From Alphaproteobacteria bacterium (lineage in GTDB: Bacteria; Pseudomonadota; Alphaproteobacteria; UBA9219): a stretch of DNA of 35,415 nucleotides. Every line of letters starts with the position of its first letter. The first letter of the stretch is position 1. Under the pieces are notes generated by a model. It worked only from the letters and a program-made list of their open reading frames with translations. It had not been told where the DNA came from and ran no database searches. Location: NCBI GenBank assembly GCA_031291395.1, contig JARLJD010000186.1, forward strand, positions 1-35,415. The letters are read 5' to 3'. This document shows positions 30,328 to 35,415 of this stretch, piece by piece. The position numbers and the translations under genes were made by a program.

Positions 30328-31937
30328 CTCCCGCCGCTCCCCTTGCTGCTGATGCGACTATAGCCACATTGCGCGATCGCGTGATGCCGGTTTTGAAAGA
30401 AAAAATCACGCCGGAAAAGGCGAAATGGACGTCTCGCCCCGATGTCGCGCGCGAGGCCAAAACGGTCGTTGCCGACTATTTGGCGACGCATCGTCTGGAA
30501 CTTAATTTGCTTGATCAACGCGATCTCGTCACGGCGCTTGTCAACGGCTTCTTGGCGGAAAATATCAGCCGCGCGCCGCCTCCCGATCCTGTCGCCGTTG
30601 CCCCTGCGCCTGAATCCGCGCTGGAGGCGCCGAGCGCGGAACCTGCGCCCGAGCTTTACGCCCGCAACCCAAGTCGCGCCAGCGTCGAACAGGCCAAGCT
30701 GAAATTGCAGCCGATGGTTCTGGAACGCATCGATACTTCTGCCGCCGCCAAATTGCCGCGCGAGGATTTGTCGCGCGACCTGACCGGCCTTGTCGCTGAT
30801 TTGCTGCTTGAAACCAAAATTCAGCTGAACGCCTCCGAACGCGCTGAACTTGTCAAGCAACTGCTCGACGACATGTTGGGGCTGGGGCCGCTGGAGCCGC
30901 TTCTGGCCGACGAGAGCATTTCGGAAATTATGGTCAACGGCGCCAAGCGCGTTTTTATCGAAAACAAGGGCAAGCTGGTTCTGTCCGACGTGCAATTCCG
31001 CGACAATTCCCATGTGCTGTCGATCGCAATGCGCATCGTCACCGCGATCGGGCGGCGCATTGATGAAAGCTCGCCGCTCTGCGACGCGCGCCTTGCCGAC
31101 GGCAGCCGCGTTAATATCATCATTCCGCCGCTTGCCATCGACGGCGCGACGATCACGATCCGGAAATTCGCGAAAAAGAAGATCACGCTCGACACGATGC
31201 TGAAATTCGGCAGCCTCTCGACCAATATGGCCAAGCTCTTGCGCATTGCCGGACGGGCGCGCCTGAACATTCTGATCTCCGGCGGCACGGGTTCGGGTAA
31301 AACCACCTTGCTTAACGCTTTGTCGCAAATGGTCGACCACGGCGAACGTGTCGTCACGATCGAGGACGCGGCGGAATTGCAATTGCAACAGCCGCATGTC
31401 GTGCGGCTTGAAACCCGTCCTCCCAATCTGGAAGGCAACGGCGAAGTCACCATGCGCGACCTTGTCAAAAATGCCTTGCGTATGCGTCCCGACCGCATCA
31501 TCGTCGGCGAAACGCGCGGCGGCGAGGCTTTGGACATGCTGCAGGCGATGAACACGGGTCATGACGGCTCGATGTCCACCGTTCACGCCAACCGCCCGCG
31601 CGAGGCCTTGATGCGTCTTGAGAACCTCGTCAGCATGGCCAGCGCCAATCTTTCGCCGCGCGCGATCCGGCAGCAGATAGCAAGCGCCGTCGACATGATT
31701 ATTCAGGTTGGTCGTTTGCGCGACGGCTCGCGCCGTATCACCTATATTTCAGAAATCACCGGCATGGAAGGCGAGACGGTCACGATGCAGGATCTTTATA
31801 CCTGCGAAGTCACCGGCGAAACACCCGACGGTAGACTGACCGTCGATTTCAAAAACCACGGCCTGCGTCCGCATTGCCTGCCCAAGGCCGCGTATTTCGG
31901 GTTGGATAAGCAGTTAATGGAGACGATGGAGTCATGA
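30324..31937 (+). CDS. cpaF: Tad secretion motor ATPase CpaF/TadA
   Basis: A 537-residue hexameric cytoplasmic ATPase of the VirB11/PilT secretion superfamily that powers Flp pilus assembly. Walker A is GGTGSGKT (320-327), the catalytic Walker B region is RIIVGETRGGEALDML (E396) and the His box is HDGSMSTVHANRPREALMRLE. The N-terminal domain has the family sequence GLGPLEPLLADESISEIMVNGAKRVFIE. The first 120 residues are variable and Pro/Ala-rich. It overlaps both neighbours by ATGA, so it is tightly coupled with cpaE and tadB. Confidence 0.98.
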   Translation: MTPAAPLAADATIATLRDRVMPVLKEKITPEKAKWTSRPDVAREAKTVVADYLATHRLELNLLDQRDLVTALVNGFLAENISRAPPPDPVAVAPAPESALEAPSAEPAPELYARNPSRASVEQAKLKLQPMVLERIDTSAAAKLPREDLSRDLTGLVADLLLETKIQLNASERAELVKQLLDDMLGLGPLEPLLADESISEIMVNGAKRVFIENKGKLVLSDVQFRDNSHVLSIAMRIVTAIGRRIDESSPLCDARLADGSRVNIIIPPLAIDGATITIRKFAKKKITLDTMLKFGSLSTNMAKLLRIAGRARLNILISGGTGSGKTTLLNALSQMVDHGERVVTIEDAAELQLQQPHVVRLETRPPNLEGNGEVTMRDLVKNALRMRPDRIIVGETRGGEALDMLQAMNTGHDGSMSTVHANRPREALMRLENLVSMASANLSPRAIRQQIASAVDMIIQVGRLRDGSRRITYISEITGMEGETVTMQDLYTCEVTGETPDGRLTVDFKNHGLRPHCLPKAAYFGLDKQLMETMES

Positions 31938-32917
31938 CCCTTTCCGCGCACAGTCTTTATCTGATCCTCGGCGGCGGAGTCTTTGCGGTGGCATTCCTTC
32001 TGATCGCCGCGCTTTCCGGCGGGTCGAGCGATCTTGAGAAAAGGCTAGAGCGCGTCAGTTCGCAAGACGAGAGCCACCGGATCCACAGCGGCCGCACCTT
32101 GCCGGGCAGCGTCAGATCGATGAAGGACAGCTCAATCCCGCTTTTGGATCGCCTCGTCAAAATGATGCCAAATCCCGACAAATTGCGCGCGCGTTTGGCT
32201 GCGACCGGAATGAATATCGTGCTGGGCGAATATCTTCTGATGAACGCGCTATCGGTTACGCTGTTCTATCTTGTCATCAATTTGTTCGGTTTTGGCAAAC
32301 CGGTTTCCGTTCTTGCCTCGATCATGGTCGGGCTGGGTCTGCCGCATTTTGTCACCGGATCTATAGGCAACCGGCGCATCAAAAAATTCCTCGCCGATTT
32401 TCCCGAAGCGATCGACACGATGTGCCGCGGCATCCGCTCGGGCTTGCCGATTACCGAGTCGATCGGCGCGGTAGGGCGCGAGATGCCCGACCCTGTCGGC
32501 ATCGAATTTCATAGAATAAGCGACGGCGTGCGCATGGGCAAAAGTTTGGAAGCGTCGATGTGGGAAGTGGCACAGCGCATCACCTCGCCGGAATTCCGTT
32601 TTTTGATTATCGCAATGGCGATCCAGAAAGAAACCGGCGGTAATCTGGCCGAAACTTTGGGCAATCTGGCCGAGTTGATCCGCAAACGCCGACAACTGCG
32701 CCTCAAGATCAAGGCGATGTCGTCGGAGGCCAAAGCCAGCGCGATGATCATCGGATCCTTGCCTTTCATCATGTTTGGCCTGTTGATGGTGGTCAACGCC
32801 GATTACATCATGATCATGTTCCACCGCACCGGCGGCCAAATGATGCTGGGCGGCGGCTTGTTCTGGATGGCGCTGGGTTGGGCCGTGATGATGAAGATGG
32901 TAAGTTTTGAGATATAA
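31934..32917 (+). CDS. tadB: Tad inner-membrane platform protein TadB (CpaG)
   Basis: A 327-residue type II secretion GspF-domain protein. It has an N-terminal anchor (SLYLILGGGVFAVAFLLIAALSG), a pair of membrane segments near 105-145 and the T2SF domain. The domain includes FLADFPEAIDTMCRGIRSGLPITESIGAVGREMPDPVGIEF and EFRFLIIAMAIQKETGGNLAETLGNLAELIRKR. Two more membrane segments end it. It forms the platform on which CpaF acts, together with TadC three bases downstream. Confidence 0.95.
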   Translation: MTLSAHSLYLILGGGVFAVAFLLIAALSGGSSDLEKRLERVSSQDESHRIHSGRTLPGSVRSMKDSSIPLLDRLVKMMPNPDKLRARLAATGMNIVLGEYLLMNALSVTLFYLVINLFGFGKPVSVLASIMVGLGLPHFVTGSIGNRRIKKFLADFPEAIDTMCRGIRSGLPITESIGAVGREMPDPVGIEFHRISDGVRMGKSLEASMWEVAQRITSPEFRFLIIAMAIQKETGGNLAETLGNLAELIRKRRQLRLKIKAMSSEAKASAMIIGSLPFIMFGLLMVVNADYIMIMFHRTGGQMMLGGGLFWMALGWAVMMKMVSFEI

Positions 32918-32920
32918 ATC

Positions 32921-33883
32921 ATGACCCTCGACTCCGCCCTTCATAATCCCAACTTGCTTTCCGCTCTTTGCGGACTTGGCGCGTTCGCGGTCGTGGTGTT
33001 GATTTGGATCGCGCTGGTCGAGGACGATCCTTTTCCGGAACGCCTGAAACATGTCACCGAACGCCGCGACGAACTGCGCGAGGCTGAACGCAAAAAGAAA
33101 CAGTCGCGGCGCGAAGGGGTGATTTCCGCGAACATGATCAAAAACCTCGTGCAGAAACTCAAGCTGGAACAAGGCAAGCAAACCAATGAAATCCGCTTGA
33201 AGCTGGCGCGCGCGGGGTATCGTTCGCACCATGCCATTATGGTCTTTCTGTTGATGCGTCTGATCGCGCCGATCGCCGTGGGGTTTGTTGCTTTCTTTAT
33301 GCTTTTTGTGCTGCACGCGTTTCAGCTGAAGGCGATGATGAATATCCTTGCTGTCATCGTTTCGATTATTCTCGGCATCGCCTTGCCCGACCTTTTTCTT
33401 AAAAACCTAAGCCAGAAACGCGCGGTTGTGCTGCGCCGCTCAATGCCCGACGCGCTCGATCTTCTGGTGATCTGCGCCGAGGCGGGATTGAGCCTTGACG
33501 CGGCTCTTGATCGTGTCAGCCGCGAAATCGCGCCGTCCTGCGTGGAATTGGCCGAAGAAATCGGCTTGACCTCCGTCGAACTCAGTTTCTTTCCCGACCG
33601 CAGTCGCGCGTTGCAGAATCTCTCCGACCGCGTGCCGCTTCAAGGCGTAGTCGGCCTTGTTAACACGCTGATCCAGACGGAAAAATACGGCACGCCTTTG
33701 GCGCAAGCTTTGCGCGTGTTATCGAACGAAATGCGCAACGACCGCATGATGACGGCGGAAACCAAAGCCGCCAAATTGCCTGCAACTCTGACCATCCCGA
33801 TGATCCTGTTCATTTTGCCGCCGCTGTTTTTCGTTATTTTAGGGCCCGCGATTTTGAAGGTGATCGTGTTGACGCACCATTAA
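32921..33883 (+). CDS. tadC: Tad inner-membrane platform protein TadC (CpaH)
   Basis: A 320-residue second GspF-domain protein. The T2SF core has RRSMPDALDLLVICAEAGLSLDAALDRVSREIAPSCVELAEEI and LQGVVGLVNTLIQTEKYGTPLAQALRVLSNEMRNDRMMTAETKAAKLPATLTIPMILFILPPLFFVIL, with membrane segments before and after. It is the last gene of the cluster in the window; the minor pilins TadE/F/G and the TPR protein TadD are not next to it. It converges on the chloride channel gene with only five bases between the stop codons. Confidence 0.95.
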   Translation: MTLDSALHNPNLLSALCGLGAFAVVVLIWIALVEDDPFPERLKHVTERRDELREAERKKKQSRREGVISANMIKNLVQKLKLEQGKQTNEIRLKLARAGYRSHHAIMVFLLMRLIAPIAVGFVAFFMLFVLHAFQLKAMMNILAVIVSIILGIALPDLFLKNLSQKRAVVLRRSMPDALDLLVICAEAGLSLDAALDRVSREIAPSCVELAEEIGLTSVELSFFPDRSRALQNLSDRVPLQGVVGLVNTLIQTEKYGTPLAQALRVLSNEMRNDRMMTAETKAAKLPATLTIPMILFILPPLFFVILGPAILKVIVLTHH

Positions 33884-33888
33884 AAAAA

Positions 33889-35250
33889 TCAGGCGGATTC
33901 TGCGGGAAATTCCTGCGGGGGCTCTATCCGTTCATGCCGCCTTCTTGCGTGGTCTAGGTAGGCGTTCGCGATGGACTGGTAAAGGGAAACCGGGCAAACA
34001 AGCCGCGAAAGGGTAAAGGCGATGAAAGCCGTCGCCAGCAAAGGCAGAGTCAGCGAAGGATCCCTGATCATTTCCATGACAATGATCGTTGCCGTAATCG
34101 GCGTTTGCACGACGCCGGTAAAATAGCCGACCATCCCCAGAATAATGACGGCTGCGACCGGAACGTTGGGAATATACGGGGCTATATTGGAGCCGAGGCC
34201 CGCGCCCACGGCCAAAGAAGGCGCCAAAAGGCCGCCCGGAACGCCGCCGAGTTGCGACAAAGCCGTGGCGCAAAGCTTCAACAGGCCGAATGTGGCCGGA
34301 AGCTGGTGCGTTCCTTCGATCAAACCCTTGGCTTCGTCATAACCTGTGCCGAAAATGGAATTGCCGCAGAACAGCCCCAGCACGGCCAAGATCAATCCGC
34401 ACACGGCCGCAAAGAGGATAGGGCGATCTCGCCTGAAGGCGTCAAGCCGTCCGAGCCGCGCAGGCAGATTCCGCGAAAACAAAACCAGCACTTGCGCGAA
34501 TCCGCCGCCCAGCAAGCCGCCGACGATGCCGCACAAAAGAACGGGTTTCCATGCCTGCGCCAAGGCCAGAGTGACATCCGTACGGCCAAAATAAGTGTAA
34601 TTGCCCAAAAGCGCGATCGAGACGACGCCGGCGACGATGACGGTCGTCATTTCCAGAACACCGGATTTTTCCTCCGCCGAATGCGCCAGTTCCTCAATAG
34701 CGAAAATAATGCCAGCCAGAGGCGTGTTAAAGGCTGCGGCAATGCCTGCCGCGCCGCCCGCCAGAATTAAGGCTCGCAACTTTTGAGGTTCGGACAAATA
34801 AAGCCGTTTGCCCATCTTGTGCATGATCGCCGCGCCGATTTGCACCGTAGGCCCTTCGGGGCCGACCGAAGCGCCGACGCACAGGGAAAGCGTCGTCAAA
34901 ACAATCTTGCCGATCGCCATGCGCAAAGAAAGCGCAGAGGACCGATCGGCGATTTCGGGGGCGTTGATCGCGGCAATGGTTCGGGCGATACCGCTGCTTC
35001 CTGCCCCCTCGAAAACCTTGCTGGTCAGCCAGACGACGAAGGCAAATCCGGCGGGTATCAGAAGGAAGGGCAAATAGGGGGAAAAGCCGACGGCTTTGGC
35101 AAAGACGGCGTTTCCGAATTCGCTGGCTTTGGCGAACAGGATAGCGGCCAAGGCTATAGCGACGGCGCCCCCCCAAACAACAGCTTGTTTGACCCAGATT
35201 TTCGGCAAATACAGGACACGCGGCGCTTTGCGTAAAATGAGTTCAATCAT
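33889..35250 (-). CDS. ClC-family chloride channel / H+-Cl- antiporter
   Basis: A 453-residue polytopic membrane protein. The chloride-filter segments are visible: GSSGIARTIAAINAP (GSGIP-like region), GPEGPTVQIGAAI (GxEGP, gating glutamate) and LGGVPGGLLAPSLAVGAGLGS (GxFxP-like region, with V in place of F). The helix FNTPLAGIIFAIEEL is also typical. The ATG at 35250 (MIELILRKAPRV) is chosen because hydrophobic sequence begins soon after. A GTG at 35310 preceded by GGGGAAAAA would add 20 residues and is equally possible. No CBS domains are present, as in many bacterial ClC proteins. It may act in acid resistance or chloride balance. Confidence 0.9.
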   Translation of the reverse strand: MIELILRKAPRVLYLPKIWVKQAVVWGGAVAIALAAILFAKASEFGNAVFAKAVGFSPYLPFLLIPAGFAFVVWLTSKVFEGAGSSGIARTIAAINAPEIADRSSALSLRMAIGKIVLTTLSLCVGASVGPEGPTVQIGAAIMHKMGKRLYLSEPQKLRALILAGGAAGIAAAFNTPLAGIIFAIEELAHSAEEKSGVLEMTTVIVAGVVSIALLGNYTYFGRTDVTLALAQAWKPVLLCGIVGGLLGGGFAQVLVLFSRNLPARLGRLDAFRRDRPILFAAVCGLILAVLGLFCGNSIFGTGYDEAKGLIEGTHQLPATFGLLKLCATALSQLGGVPGGLLAPSLAVGAGLGSNIAPYIPNVPVAAVIILGMVGYFTGVVQTPITATIIVMEMIRDPSLTLPLLATAFIAFTLSRLVCPVSLYQSIANAYLDHARRRHERIEPPQEFPAESA

Positions 35251-35370
35251 CGCAAGACAGGTTTGGGGAAAGTATGTCGGCAAGCGTCGACCGAGATTCG
35301 GATATATCACTTTTTCCCCAAATGTCTACAACCGGATTATACTGTACGCATGGTCGGCACAAGGTGCGCT

Positions 35371-35399
35371 TTTTCGTAGGAGCGGCTTCCAGCCGCGAC
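35371..35399. repeat. REP-like palindrome arm at the window edge
   Basis: The 29 bases are identical to the inverted complement of the right arm at 20078-20106. The sequence runs into the window end, so a second inverted arm may lie outside. Confidence 0.75.
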
Positions 35400-35415
35400 T
35401 GTTGCCGTAAAAACA

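Noticed and set aside
29658-31586. 642-codon minus-strand frame opposite cpaE/cpaF
   Set aside because: It is a shadow of two clearly identified Tad genes; its sequence is low in conserved pattern and rich in Arg/His/Gln.

Overview
The window looks like a chromosomal segment of an alphaproteobacterium. The evidence is the Caulobacter-type cpa/tad pilus cluster in its usual order, alphaproteobacterial-type RecO and RecX, and a single-polypeptide outer-membrane porin. I cannot place it below class level. No tRNA, rRNA, CRISPR array or recognisable phage structural, integrase or transposase gene was found.

Region 1 (1-12532) is the standout: a complete diversity-generating retroelement (DGR) on the + strand. 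A giant repetitive protein (at least 3,505 residues, 5' end outside the window) ends in a DUF1566/Lcl-type C-type-lectin-like domain whose last codons are the variable repeat (VR, 10391-10514). It is followed by an accessory protein gene (avd), a template repeat (TR, 11227-11350) and a DGR-type reverse transcriptase. TR and VR align without gaps over 124 bases. They differ at 11 positions, every one an adenine in TR and every one at the first or second base of an Asn codon; all 87 non-adenine positions are identical. That is the signature of adenine-directed mutagenic retrohoming. The natural reading is that the retroelement rewrites the tip of a very large, probably surface-exposed, fibrous binding protein.

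Region 2 (12552-18169) holds recO (minus strand), a family-4-type glycosyltransferase that appears to have absorbed a GC-rich palindromic element in frame, thioredoxin, and two translationally coupled glycosyltransferases. Region 3 (18442-21152) holds a porin with a strong terminator, a repeat-rich intergenic stretch and an HpnL/LPG-synthase-like membrane protein. Region 4 (21246-24886) has a lower-GC hypothetical gene, the GTPase engB, a small hypothetical gene, recX, rpsD and trmL.

Region 5 (25124-33883) is a tight Flp/Tad pilus cluster: flp pilin, then cpaA, cpaB, cpaC, cpaD, cpaE, cpaF, tadB and tadC. Several junctions use ATGA overlaps. The genes together encode pilin, its processing peptidase, the secretin and its partners, the localisation ATPase, the motor ATPase and two inner-membrane platform proteins. 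A convergent ClC-type chloride channel/antiporter gene (33889-35250) closes the window.

Two dispersed inverted-repeat families are visible. Three copies of a 140-165 bp element with G/C-rich terminal inverted repeats occur, one inside a coding sequence. A REP-like palindrome occurs at 20028-20106 and as a single arm at 35371-35399.
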